A stretch of DNA of 64,000 bases, taken from positions 186,001 to 250,000 of the forward strand of contig CAZTJC010000003.1 of NCBI GenBank assembly GCA_964613945.1, given 5' to 3'. Under the pieces are notes generated by a model, which saw only the letters and a list, made by a program, of their open reading frames with translations, searched no databases and was not told the DNA's origin. Every line of letters begins with the position of its first letter. The stretch's first letter is position 1. Origin of the DNA: JAVVHH01 sp964613945. GTDB lineage: Bacteria; Pseudomonadota; Alphaproteobacteria; Acetobacterales; Acetobacteraceae. The position numbers and the translations under genes are program-made. This document shows positions 9,024 to 16,174 of this stretch, in pieces.

Positions 9024-9401
9024 ATGCGCATCAAAATCGCAACGGCTCTGGCGCTCGTTGCCGGCCTGGGTTTGACCGCCTGCACCGACCCGTATGATCC
9101 CGGACAGCGTGCCGTCGGCGGCGGCCTGCTTGGCGCCGGTGCTGGCGCGGCGCTCGGTGCCGTGGCTGGTGGTGGCCGTGGTGCCGCGATCGGCGCATTG
9201 GCTGGTGGCGCGCTTGGCGCAGCTGGTGGCGCCGCGACGACGACGGCGCGGCCGGAACCCTATTACGCGCAGCCGGCTTATCAGCCGGGCTACGCGCCGC
9301 AACCAGCCTATCAGCCGCAGCCAGGCTACGCGCCGGGCTATGCGCCCGCGTATGAGCAGGCTCCGCCGCCGGGTTACTACCGCCGCGACTACGGCTACTA
9401 A
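9024..9401 (+). CDS. Glycine-zipper lipoprotein with Tyr/Pro-rich tail (second of the pair)
   Basis: A 125-residue lipoprotein with signal peptide and lipobox GLTAC (Cys20). The mature N-terminus DPYDPGQRAVGGGLLGAGAG is nearly identical to that of the preceding gene, so the two arose by duplication. A glycine zipper covers about residues 29-70. It then gains a tail of imperfect repeats of the type QPAYQPGYAPQ and ends PPPGYYRRDYGY. The tail is low-complexity and probably surface or periplasm exposed. The function is unknown; an envelope or stress role would be an inference. Confidence 0.85.
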   Translation: MRIKIATALALVAGLGLTACTDPYDPGQRAVGGGLLGAGAGAALGAVAGGGRGAAIGALAGGALGAAGGAATTTARPEPYYAQPAYQPGYAPQPAYQPQPGYAPGYAPAYEQAPPPGYYRRDYGY

Positions 9402-9403
9402 AC

Positions 9404-9433
9404 GACGTCGCCCCGGTTGCCCGGGGCGACGTC
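9404..9433. terminator. Bidirectional terminator between the lipoprotein gene and leuA
   Basis: A perfect 13-bp inverted repeat (GACGTCGCCCCGG / CCGGGGCGACGTC) around a TTGC loop lies between two convergent genes, 3 bp from either stop. No long T-run is present. The position and symmetry suit termination from both sides. Confidence 0.75.
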
Positions 9434-9436
9434 CGG

Positions 9437-11011
9437 TCAGGCGGAGAGTGCTGCCGGTTCGGTCTTGATCCGCTTGACCATCAACTTATTGAGGGCGTGT
9501 AGATAAGCCCGCGCTGATGCGACGATGGTGTCTGTATCGGCACCTTGGCCATCGACCATCTTGCCGCCCTCTTCCAATCGCACGGTGGTCTTCGCCTGCG
9601 CATCTGTCCCTTCCGTCACTGCACCGACCGAGAACAGCAGCAACCGGGCGTCGTGCGGGAAAATGCTCCGGATCGCGTTGAACGTCGCGTCTACCGGGCC
9701 ATCGCCGGGCGACTCCGCCGTCTGTCGCTGGCCATCGACCTCGAGGGTCAGCACCGCCTTGGCTGGTCCGGCCGAGCCGCAGGTCAGTTCGAGCGAACCA
9801 AACCGGATGCGGTCATGGTCGCGCCCGACCTCGTCATCGACCAGGGCGACGATGTCTTCGTCGTAGACGACCTTCTTGCGGTCGGCCAAATCCTTGAACC
9901 GCTTGAACGCGTCGTTCATCTGGTTGTCGCCGACTGAGCCGTAGCCCAGCGATGACAGCTTGTCGCGGAACGCCGCCCGGCCGGAATGCTTGCCCATGAC
10001 CAAGCTGCTCTTGGTCCAGCCGACGCTCTCTGGCGTCATGATCTCGTAGGTCGCGGCGTTCTTCAGCACGCCATCCTGGTGGATGCCGCTTTCATGCGCG
10101 AAAGCGTTGCGCCCGACGATCGCCTTGTTCGGCTGCACGTCGAAGCCGGTGATGGTCGACAGCAGCTTCGACACCCGCAGGATCCGCTCGGTCTTGATGC
10201 TGTTGGAGTACGGCGCCGCATCCGGCCGCGTACGGATCGCCATAACGATCTCTTCCAGCGCCGCGTTGCCGGCCCGCTCGCCGATGCCGTTGATGGTGCA
10301 TTCGATCTGCCGCGCCCCGGCCCGCACGGCAGCAAGCGTGTTGGCGACCGCCAGGCCGAGGTCGTTGTGGTTGTGCGTGGACAGAATGACCTTCTCGACC
10401 CCGGGCACGCGCTCGCGCAGCATGGTGAAGATCCGCGCCATGTCCTCCGGCGTGGAATAACCCACGGTATCCGGCACGTTGATCGTGGTCGCACCTGCTC
10501 GGATCGCCGCCTCGACGCAGCGGCACAGGAAATCCGGCTCCGTCCGGCTACCATCTTCGGCCGACCACTCCACGTCGTCCGCGTGATTGCGCGCCAGTGT
10601 CACGGAGTCGGCGGTCAACTGCAGCACGGCATCCGGCTCCATCCGCAGCTTATACTTCATGTGCAGCGGGCTCGTGCTCAGGAACACGTGGATCCGCTTG
10701 CGCTCGGCCGGCTTCAGCGCTTCGGCCGCCCGCAGGATGTCCGCCTGCCCGGTGCGCGCCAGACCGCAGATCACCGGCCCCTTTACTGTCCGCGCGATCG
10801 CCTCGACGCTTTCGAAATCCCCCACCGACGCGATCGGGAACCCGGCCTCCATTACGTCGACGCCCAGCTCTGCCAGCGCCTCGGCCATCCGGATTTTCTC
10901 CGTGAGGTTCATCGAGAAGCCCGGCGACTGTTCGCCATCCCGCAGCGTCGTATCGAAGATGACGACGCGATCGTCCGGCAGATCGCCGAAGCTCGGATGA
11001 TTGATGCTCAT
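9437..11011 (-). CDS. leuA: 2-isopropylmalate synthase
   Basis: First committed enzyme of leucine biosynthesis; condenses acetyl-CoA with 2-oxoisovalerate. The 524 residues carry the N-terminal HMGL-like TIM barrel with FDTTLRDGEQSPGFSMN (metal-binding Asp, catalytic region) and STHNHNDLGLAVANTLAAV (metal-binding HxH). A linker follows, then a C-terminal LeuA regulatory domain (from about residue 390), where leucine normally gives feedback inhibition. The gene is monocistronic here, bounded by a bidirectional terminator downstream and by a leader peptide with an attenuator hairpin upstream. Confidence 0.98.
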   Translation of the reverse strand: MSINHPSFGDLPDDRVVIFDTTLRDGEQSPGFSMNLTEKIRMAEALAELGVDVMEAGFPIASVGDFESVEAIARTVKGPVICGLARTGQADILRAAEALKPAERKRIHVFLSTSPLHMKYKLRMEPDAVLQLTADSVTLARNHADDVEWSAEDGSRTEPDFLCRCVEAAIRAGATTINVPDTVGYSTPEDMARIFTMLRERVPGVEKVILSTHNHNDLGLAVANTLAAVRAGARQIECTINGIGERAGNAALEEIVMAIRTRPDAAPYSNSIKTERILRVSKLLSTITGFDVQPNKAIVGRNAFAHESGIHQDGVLKNAATYEIMTPESVGWTKSSLVMGKHSGRAAFRDKLSSLGYGSVGDNQMNDAFKRFKDLADRKKVVYDEDIVALVDDEVGRDHDRIRFGSLELTCGSAGPAKAVLTLEVDGQRQTAESPGDGPVDATFNAIRSIFPHDARLLLFSVGAVTEGTDAQAKTTVRLEEGGKMVDGQGADTDTIVASARAYLHALNKLMVKRIKTEPAALSA

Positions 11012-11067
11012 TGAATTATCCTCTGAGTCGTTTCGCCAAACCCTCCCGGACTAGGGCCCGGGTCGTG

Positions 11068-11114
11068 AAAACCCCTGGGCAGCGCCGGCACGGAGCCGGC
11101 GGGACGCTCAGGGG
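11068..11114 (-). terminator. leuA attenuator (Rho-independent terminator in the leader)
   Basis: Read on the minus strand, CCCCTG pairs with CAGGGG on the outside and CGCCGGC with GCCGGCG inside. The structure is followed immediately by TTTT, about 55 nt before the leuA ATG. Its 5' arm overlaps the stop codon of a leucine-rich leader peptide. This is the arrangement expected for transcription attenuation by ribosome stalling at leucine codons. Confidence 0.8.
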
Positions 11115-11212
11115 CGGATAAGTCGAAGGAGAAGGGAGGCGGCCGCGCATGGCAGCGCACGCGCCAGACCCTGCGCGCGGCGATATCCCAGGAACGGGGC
11201 TGCCGACACCAT
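11108..11212 (-). CDS. leuA leader peptide
   Basis: A 34-codon reading frame upstream of leuA beginning MVSAAPFLGYRR and ending ASLLLRLIRP before TGA. Four of the last eight codons are leucine (CTT CTC CTT CGA CTT ATC CGC CCC). The stop codon sits inside the 5' arm of the downstream terminator. In-frame stops lie just before the ATG, which fixes the start region, although the ribosome-binding site is weak. It is inferred to be a cis-acting attenuation peptide sensing charged tRNA-Leu rather than a functional protein. Confidence 0.78.
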   Translation of the reverse strand: MVSAAPFLGYRRAQGLARALPCAAASLLLRLIRP

Positions 11213-11290
11213 GGACGAAGCCTATCAGCCGCTGCCGCACTCGACAATCACTTGGCCGGGCAAATTTCTTATCAGCTGTGACTCTGGCCT

Positions 11291-11310
11291 TGTTCTCCGT
11301 CCAGAGAACA
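11291..11310. promoter_or_regulatory. Inverted repeat TGTTCTC-N6-GAGAACA
   Basis: A perfect 7-bp inverted repeat with a 6-bp spacer lies about 80 bp upstream of the leuA leader peptide and 35 bp upstream of a small plus-strand reading frame. The half-site spacing is operator-like. It does not match the alphaproteobacterial LexA GTTC-N7-GTTC direct repeat. The cognate regulator is unknown. Confidence 0.45.
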
Positions 11311-11344
11311 CCTTAGTAGTCGGATACAGTTTCAGGTGTTGCAC

Positions 11345-11449
11345 ATGCAGCGTCTTCTTGGATCGCACCTCGGTATTCTCGGCTCCTATGTGGCGTTCGT
11401 CGCCGCGGTGAGCCTCATCGCCCGGTGGCAGATCTACCTTCTCGGTTGA
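11345..11449 (+). CDS. Possible 34-residue small membrane peptide
   Basis: A short frame starting MQRLLGSHLGILGSYVAFVA and ending LIARWQIYLLG, with an AGGTG motif about 8 nt before the ATG. The centre is hydrophobic enough for one transmembrane helix. It lies in the 350-bp gap between the leuA leader and rplU, and its stop overlaps a TTGAC promoter-like hexamer of rplU. It could equally be non-coding. Conservation across relatives would decide. Confidence 0.35.
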   Translation: MQRLLGSHLGILGSYVAFVAAVSLIARWQIYLLG

Positions 11450-11474
11450 CTTTTCGCGCTTCTGCCGATACTAG
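11446..11474 (+). promoter_or_regulatory. Candidate rplU promoter
   Basis: TTGACT at 11446-11451 is followed at 17 bp by TACTAG (or at 15 bp by GATACT, a better -10 match). It lies about 90 bp upstream of rplU and ahead of its structured leader. The -35 is good and the -10 weak. Confidence 0.45.
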
Positions 11475-11486
11475 GCGCGCCTTCCG

Positions 11487-11549
11487 GCGGACGAGCCTCG
11501 ATGCCCGTCCGCTTCTACTAAAAAGGGCCGCCGGACTACCGGCACGGCC
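11487..11549 (+). promoter_or_regulatory. Two-stem structured leader of rplU
   Basis: Stem 1: GCGGACG (11487-11493) with CGTCCGC (11506-11512). Stem 2: GGCCG-CCGG, loop ACTA, CCGG-CA-CGGCC (11526-11549), a 9-bp stem with a two-base bulge. An A-rich stretch separates them, and the AAGGA ribosome-binding site (11552-11556) follows at once. This fits an autoregulatory ribosomal-protein leader. I cannot tell whether it matches a described L21 leader. Confidence 0.5.
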
Positions 11550-11564
11550 GCAAGGATCAAGTCG

Positions 11565-11963
11565 ATGTTCGCGATCATCCGCACTGGCGGAAAGCAATAC
11601 CGCGTCAAGCCCAATGACGTGTTGAAAGTCGAGAAGCTGCCCGGCGCCGCTGGCGACGTCATTACCTTCTCCGAAATCCTCGCTGTCGGCAGCGATGCCG
11701 GCACCACCGTTGGTGCCCCGCTCGTGGCCGGCGCCACCGTTTCGACAACGGTGATCGCGCAGGACCGCCTCGACAAGATCATCATCTTCAAGAAGCGTCG
11801 CCGTCAGAACAGCCGCCGCAAGAACGGGCACCGCCAGGAAGTCACCGTCCTTCGCGTCTCCGGCATCACGGCCGACGGCCACGAATATCGCCCCAAGGAA
11901 GCTCCGGCCAGCGCCGAAGCCACTCCCCCGCGCGAGCCCGAACTCGAATCCGTCCCCGCCTAA
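11565..11963 (+). CDS. rplU: 50S ribosomal protein bL21
   Basis: Large-subunit protein that binds 23S rRNA. It begins MFAIIRTGGKQYRVKPNDVL, the standard L21 start, and carries the KKRRRQNSRRKNGHRQ rRNA-binding stretch (about residues 75-90). At 132 residues it is longer than the usual ~103, with a C-terminal acidic/Pro tail (ending PREPELESVPA), as seen in other alphaproteobacteria. It starts the rplU-rpmA-obgE-proB cluster; rpmA follows after 12 bp. Confidence 0.97.
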   Translation: MFAIIRTGGKQYRVKPNDVLKVEKLPGAAGDVITFSEILAVGSDAGTTVGAPLVAGATVSTTVIAQDRLDKIIIFKKRRRQNSRRKNGHRQEVTVLRVSGITADGHEYRPKEAPASAEATPPREPELESVPA

Positions 11964-11975
11964 GGAGATCCGGCT

Positions 11976-12245
11976 ATGGCACATAAGAAAGCAGGCGGTT
12001 CATCCCGCAACGGCCGCGATACCGCCGGCCGCCGTCTCGGCGTCAAGAAGTTCGGCGGCGAGTCCGTCATCGCCGGCAACATCATCATCCGCCAGCGCGG
12101 CACCAAGGTGAAGCCCGGCCTCAACATCGGCGTCGGCCGCGATCACACCCTGTGGGCACTGGTCGATGGTCACGTGAAGTTCGAGCGCCGCACCGAAGGC
12201 CGCGTCCACGTCTCCGTGCTGCCCCTCGCCCAAGCCGCCGAATAA
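11976..12245 (+). CDS. rpmA: 50S ribosomal protein bL27
   Basis: An 89-residue protein whose N-terminus reaches the peptidyl-transferase centre. It starts MAHKKAGGSSRNGRDTAGRR and contains GGESVIAGNIIIRQRG and GRDHTLWALVDGHVKF, all L27 hallmarks. There is no N-terminal extension needing cleavage. An AAGGAG sits upstream of the ATG. It is followed by a palindromic intergenic element before obgE. Confidence 0.98.
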   Translation: MAHKKAGGSSRNGRDTAGRRLGVKKFGGESVIAGNIIIRQRGTKVKPGLNIGVGRDHTLWALVDGHVKFERRTEGRVHVSVLPLAQAAE

Positions 12246-12261
12246 CCTCGCCTTGAAGAAC

Positions 12262-12283
12262 CCTCTCCCGCGTGCGGGAGAGG
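12262..12283. repeat. REP-like palindromic intergenic element
   Basis: CCTCTCCCGC and GCGGGAGAGG form a perfect 10-bp stem with a GT loop, followed by TTGGGTGAGGGTGG. The CCCTCTCCCGC...GCGGGAGAGG plus GGTGAGGG layout resembles dispersed palindromic repeats found between genes in many high-GC proteobacteria. Only one copy is visible here. It lies between rpmA and obgE, where it could act as an mRNA stabiliser or weak terminator. Confidence 0.5.
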
Positions 12284-12326
12284 TTTGGGTGAGGGTGGCG
12301 CCCCAAGTCGTACCCCTGGACCCCAC

Positions 12327-13415
12327 ATGAAATTCCTCGACCAAGCCAAGATCTATTGCCGCTCCGGTGACGGCGGTAACGGCGTTATCGCCTTCCGGCG
12401 CGAGCGCTTCATCGAATACGGTGGCCCCGATGGCGGCAATGGCGGCCGCGGTGGCAGCATCTCCTTCGTCGCTGTCGCTAACCTCAACACGCTGATCGAC
12501 TTCCGCTACACCCAGCATTTCCGCGCGCCCAAGGGCGGCAACGGCTCTGGGTCCGATCGCACCGGCGCGGCGGCTGAAGACATCACCATCGCTGTCCCGA
12601 TCGGCACGCAGCTGTTCGACGATGATCGCGAGACTTTGCTCGCCGACCTCGACGAGCCCGGCAAGCACATCACCCTGCTACGCGGTGGCGATGGCGGCCA
12701 TGGCAACGCCCACTTCAAGTCCAGCACCAACCGCTCGCCGCGCAAGGCCACGCCGGGTTATCCGGGCGAGGAGCGTTGGATCTGGCTGCGCCTGAAGCTG
12801 ATCGCCGATGTCGGCCTGGTCGGGCTGCCCAACGCCGGCAAGAGCACGTTCCTCAGCGTCGTGTCTGCCGCGCGTCCGAAGATCGCCGACTACCCGTTCA
12901 CCACCCTGCATCCCCAGCTCGGCGTCGTGCGCCTCAATCATAGTGAGGAATTCGTTGTCGCCGATATTCCCGGCCTGATCGAGGGTGCGCACGAAGGCGC
13001 CGGGCTGGGCGACCGCTTCCTTGGTCACGTCGAACGCTGCGCCATGCTGCTGCACCTGATCGATGGTGCGGCCGGCAATGTCGTCGACGCCTGGCGAACC
13101 ATCCGCGAGGAACTGGTCAATTACGGTGGTGGCCTGGCCGACAAGCCCGAGTTGCTGATCCTCAACAAATCCGACGCCATGACCGCCCGCGAAGCCAGTT
13201 CCCGCAAGTCCGCCCTCGCCCGCGCCTCCGGCAGCCCGGTGATGCTGATGTCCGGCGTGACCCAGGCCGGCTTGCCAGAAGTGCTGCGCGTGCTGATGAA
13301 CGGTGTCGCCGAAGCCCGCGCCAACGCCCCGGCCATCACCATCGAAGATCGCCCGATCGAGCCAGCCCGGCCTCGTGAGGAGCCCGAGGAGCCCTTGCCT
13401 CCCTTGACGGCATGA
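12327..13415 (+). CDS. obgE: GTPase Obg/CgtA
   Basis: Ribosome-associated GTPase involved in 50S assembly and stress control. The 362 residues contain the glycine-rich Obg fold (about 1-158), then the G domain with G1 GLPNAGKST, G3 DIPGLIEGA and G4 NKSD. A short acidic/Pro C-terminal tail follows. The ATG at 12327 (MKFLDQAKIYCRSGDGGNG) matches the family start; a longer frame opens at 12285 but runs through the palindromic repeat. It overlaps proB by 4 bp (ATGA). Confidence 0.97.
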   Translation: MKFLDQAKIYCRSGDGGNGVIAFRRERFIEYGGPDGGNGGRGGSISFVAVANLNTLIDFRYTQHFRAPKGGNGSGSDRTGAAAEDITIAVPIGTQLFDDDRETLLADLDEPGKHITLLRGGDGGHGNAHFKSSTNRSPRKATPGYPGEERWIWLRLKLIADVGLVGLPNAGKSTFLSVVSAARPKIADYPFTTLHPQLGVVRLNHSEEFVVADIPGLIEGAHEGAGLGDRFLGHVERCAMLLHLIDGAAGNVVDAWRTIREELVNYGGGLADKPELLILNKSDAMTAREASSRKSALARASGSPVMLMSGVTQAGLPEVLRVLMNGVAEARANAPAITIEDRPIEPARPREEPEEPLPPLTA

Positions 13416-14524
13416 CGCCGGACTTCGCGGGCGCGACCACCCTCGTCATCAAGATCGGCAGCGCCCTCATCGTCGATGGCGCCGTTCCTCGCACGGCCTG
13501 GATCGATGGCGTCGCCGCCGACATCGCCGCTGCCCGGCTGCGCGGCACCCAGGTCATCGTTGTCTCCTCCGGCGCGATCGCACTGGCTCGCCCGGTGCTC
13601 AGCCTCACCAAGCGCCGTCTCCGCCTGGAGGAGAAGCAGGCCGCGGCAGCCGTTGGTCAGATCCGGCTGGCGCAAGCCTGGACGGCGGCGCTCGCAGCCC
13701 ACGGATTGATCGCAGCGCAGCTCCTGCTGACCCTCGAGGACACCGAGGACCGCCGTCGCTATCTCAACGCGCGCGCCACCCTCAGCACCTTGCTCGGTCT
13801 CGGCTGCATCCCGGTTATCAACGAGAACGACACCGTCGCCACCGCCGAGATCCGCTTCGGCGACAACGACCGCCTCGCCGCCCGCGTCGCCGAGATGGTT
13901 CAGGCCGATCAGTTGCTGCTGCTATCCGATATCGACGGCCTCTACACCGCCGACCCCAAGCGCGACCCGGCGGCCACGCACCTGCCGGTCATCACCGCGC
14001 TCACGCCCGAGATCGAAGCCATGGGGGGTGATCCACCACCGGGCTACTCGAGCGGCGGCATGCGCACCAAGCTGGTGGCCGCCCGCATCGCCACGCAGGC
14101 CGGTTGCGCCATGGCCATCGCCCTGGGCCATACCGACCGCCCCCTGGCGGCTTTGCTCGCCGGCGCCCGCTGCACGTGGTTCCTGCCGACCGAGGACGGG
14201 CGCTCGGCCCGCAAGCGCTGGATCGGCGGCAGCCTGCACCCGGCCGGCACCATCACCATCGATCCCGGCGCCGCCCGAGCCCTGGCCGCCGGCCGCAGCT
14301 TGCTGCCCGCCGGCGTCCGCGCGATCGAGGGCGAGTTCGACCGCGGCGACCCCGTCCTGATCCAGTCCACCAGCGGCACCGTCCTGGCCCGCGGCCTCAG
14401 CGCCTACGCCAGCGCCGATGCCCGCCGCATCGCCGGCCATAAGTCGACCGACATCGAGTCGCTGCTCGGCTGGCGCGGCCGCGACGAACTCATCCATCGC
14501 GACGACCTGACCCTTACCTCCTAA
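13412..14524 (+). CDS. proB: Glutamate 5-kinase
   Basis: First enzyme of proline synthesis; phosphorylates glutamate. At 370 residues it has an amino-acid-kinase domain (VIKIGSALIVDG, VVSSGAIALARPVL, VINENDTVATAEIRFGDND, SSGGMRTKLVAARIA) and a C-terminal PUA domain (from about residue 280), the usual bacterial arrangement. Overlap with obgE indicates co-transcription from rplU. No proA is adjacent in this window. Confidence 0.97.
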   Translation: MTPDFAGATTLVIKIGSALIVDGAVPRTAWIDGVAADIAAARLRGTQVIVVSSGAIALARPVLSLTKRRLRLEEKQAAAAVGQIRLAQAWTAALAAHGLIAAQLLLTLEDTEDRRRYLNARATLSTLLGLGCIPVINENDTVATAEIRFGDNDRLAARVAEMVQADQLLLLSDIDGLYTADPKRDPAATHLPVITALTPEIEAMGGDPPPGYSSGGMRTKLVAARIATQAGCAMAIALGHTDRPLAALLAGARCTWFLPTEDGRSARKRWIGGSLHPAGTITIDPGAARALAAGRSLLPAGVRAIEGEFDRGDPVLIQSTSGTVLARGLSAYASADARRIAGHKSTDIESLLGWRGRDELIHRDDLTLTS

Positions 14525-14527
14525 CCT

Positions 14528-15079
14528 CTACCTTCTAACTGGCCGCCGCCGGTTGGCCTCCAGCTCCGCCGGCGACAGCTGGAACCCGGCGGTCACCTGA
14601 TACGTATCCGCCTTCATCGTCTTGCTTACCGGCAGCCGCAGATCGACGCTGTCGCCGGTCAGCCGCACGCGGTCCGTGTTCTCGGGGAACTCCGCCTGGA
14701 TGGTGTAGACCTGCTTGTCGAGCACCCGGTCGCCCTGGCTCACGGCGACGAAGAATGAGACGTCGGCCGTGCGTCCCACTGCCGCCGGACCGCGGGTCAG
14801 CTCGATGCCGACGTTGATCGTCGCCACCACCGCCTGGCTACCATCGGCCGAGCAGCTGCCGTTGACGCTGGTGACCCGGCCCTGCAGCGCAGTGTCGAGG
14901 AAGTCGCGCCCGTTGCCGCGGAACCGCTGCAGGTCGTTGGCATCGCTGAGGATCGCCGGCCGTGGACAGGCGGGCGCGAACTTGGGGCCGGCACCGCCGC
15001 CGCCGCCGCACCCGGCCAGGAGAGCCGTCGACAAACCGGCCAATCCAACCGCCACCAAACGCCCACACATCGCTGCCAT
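14528..15079 (-). CDS. Conserved hypothetical lipoprotein
   Basis: A 183-residue predicted lipoprotein. The signal sequence VAVGLAGLSTALLAGC ends in a lipobox with Cys24, followed by a six-residue glycine-rich spacer. The mature part (CPRPAILSDANDLQRFRG..., then repeated beta-strand-like segments) has no motif I recognise. The ATG at 15079 has GGAG about 7 nt upstream. It converges on proB 3 bp away and is divergent from ispH. An envelope role is likely, but the function is unknown. Confidence 0.8.
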   Translation of the reverse strand: MAAMCGRLVAVGLAGLSTALLAGCGGGGGAGPKFAPACPRPAILSDANDLQRFRGNGRDFLDTALQGRVTSVNGSCSADGSQAVVATINVGIELTRGPAAVGRTADVSFFVAVSQGDRVLDKQVYTIQAEFPENTDRVRLTGDSVDLRLPVSKTMKADTYQVTAGFQLSPAELEANRRRPVRR

Positions 15080-15169
15080 TCGTCACTCCACCCCGCCTGC
15101 CCTTGGCGCAGGCCCTTCTTGTAGCCATAACAAGCCTTCGGGACACTCCCCGCCATAGGTCCGGAGACG

Positions 15170-16150
15170 ATGGACATCATTCCGCAAGTGCTGCCGCAAG
15201 CGAAGCCCCAGTTAAGCGTCGTGCTAGCCGGCCCCCGGGGCTTCTGCGCCGGCGTCGACCGCGCCATCCGCGTCGTGGAGGAAGCGCTCCGCCGCTACGG
15301 GGCGCCCGTCTACGTGCGCCACGAGATCGTTCACAACCGCACCGTCGTCGAGGATCTCGAGGCGCAGGGGGCCGTGTTCGTCGAGGAGTTGGACGAGGTG
15401 CCGGAAGCCGGGCACGTCGTGTTCTCCGCCCATGGCGTGCCGAAATCGGTGCCGGCCGAGGCGCAGCGCCGCAACCTGCTGTATTTCGATGCCACCTGCC
15501 CGCTGGTCAGCAAGGTGCACCGCGAGGCCGAGCGGCACTTCGCCAATGGCGGCCCGGGCCAGCGCCACATCCTGATGATTGGCCATGCCGGGCATCCCGA
15601 GGTCGTGGGCACCATGGGCCAGTTGCCTCCGGGCAGCGTGACCCTGGTGCAGGACGTCGACGACGCCCGCACCGTGACCGCCGCCGACCCGAGCAACCTG
15701 GCCTTCATCACCCAGACGACGCTGTCGGTCGACGACACCGCCGAGATCGTCGAAACGCTGCGCACGCGCTTCCCGCTCATCGAAGGCCCGAAGAACGAGG
15801 ACATCTGCTACGCGACCACCAACCGCCAGGCGGCGGTCAAGGCGGTGGCGCCGGAGTGCGACCTGGTCGTGGTGATCGGCAGCCCCAACAGCAGCAACTC
15901 GCAGCGGCTGCGCGAGGTCGCCGAGCGAGCTGGCGCCAAGCGCGCGATCCTGTTGCCGCGCGCCAACCAGCTCGACTGGTCCGCGCTCGACGGCGTCCGT
16001 CGCCTGGGCCTCACCGCTGGCGCGTCCGCCCCGGAAACGCTGGTGCAGGAACTGCTCGGCGCCCTGGGCGAGCGCTATACGCTGGAGATCGAGGAACGCC
16101 GGGTCACGACGGAGGACGTCGTCTTCAAGCTGCCCGCCGGCCTCACCTGA
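15170..16150 (+). CDS. ispH: 4-hydroxy-3-methylbut-2-enyl diphosphate reductase
   Basis: Last enzyme of the MEP isoprenoid pathway, an iron-sulfur protein giving IPP and DMAPP. The 326 residues have the three cluster cysteines in GPRGFCAGVDRAI, DATCPLVSKVH and DICYATTNRQ, plus GHAGHPEV(V)GT and SSNSQRL motifs that bind substrate. It begins a run of co-directional genes ending with the KimA-like permease. The 90-bp divergent gap to the lipoprotein gene holds both promoters. Confidence 0.97.
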   Translation: MDIIPQVLPQAKPQLSVVLAGPRGFCAGVDRAIRVVEEALRRYGAPVYVRHEIVHNRTVVEDLEAQGAVFVEELDEVPEAGHVVFSAHGVPKSVPAEAQRRNLLYFDATCPLVSKVHREAERHFANGGPGQRHILMIGHAGHPEVVGTMGQLPPGSVTLVQDVDDARTVTAADPSNLAFITQTTLSVDDTAEIVETLRTRFPLIEGPKNEDICYATTNRQAAVKAVAPECDLVVVIGSPNSSNSQRLREVAERAGAKRAILLPRANQLDWSALDGVRRLGLTAGASAPETLVQELLGALGERYTLEIEERRVTTEDVVFKLPAGLT

Positions 16151-16174
16151 CGTCCGACACCTGAGAGCGCATTT

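Noticed and set aside
11211..11411. A 66-codon plus-strand frame antisense to the leuA leader
   Set aside because: It overlaps the leader peptide and the operator-like repeat, lacks a ribosome-binding site, and has no family resemblance.
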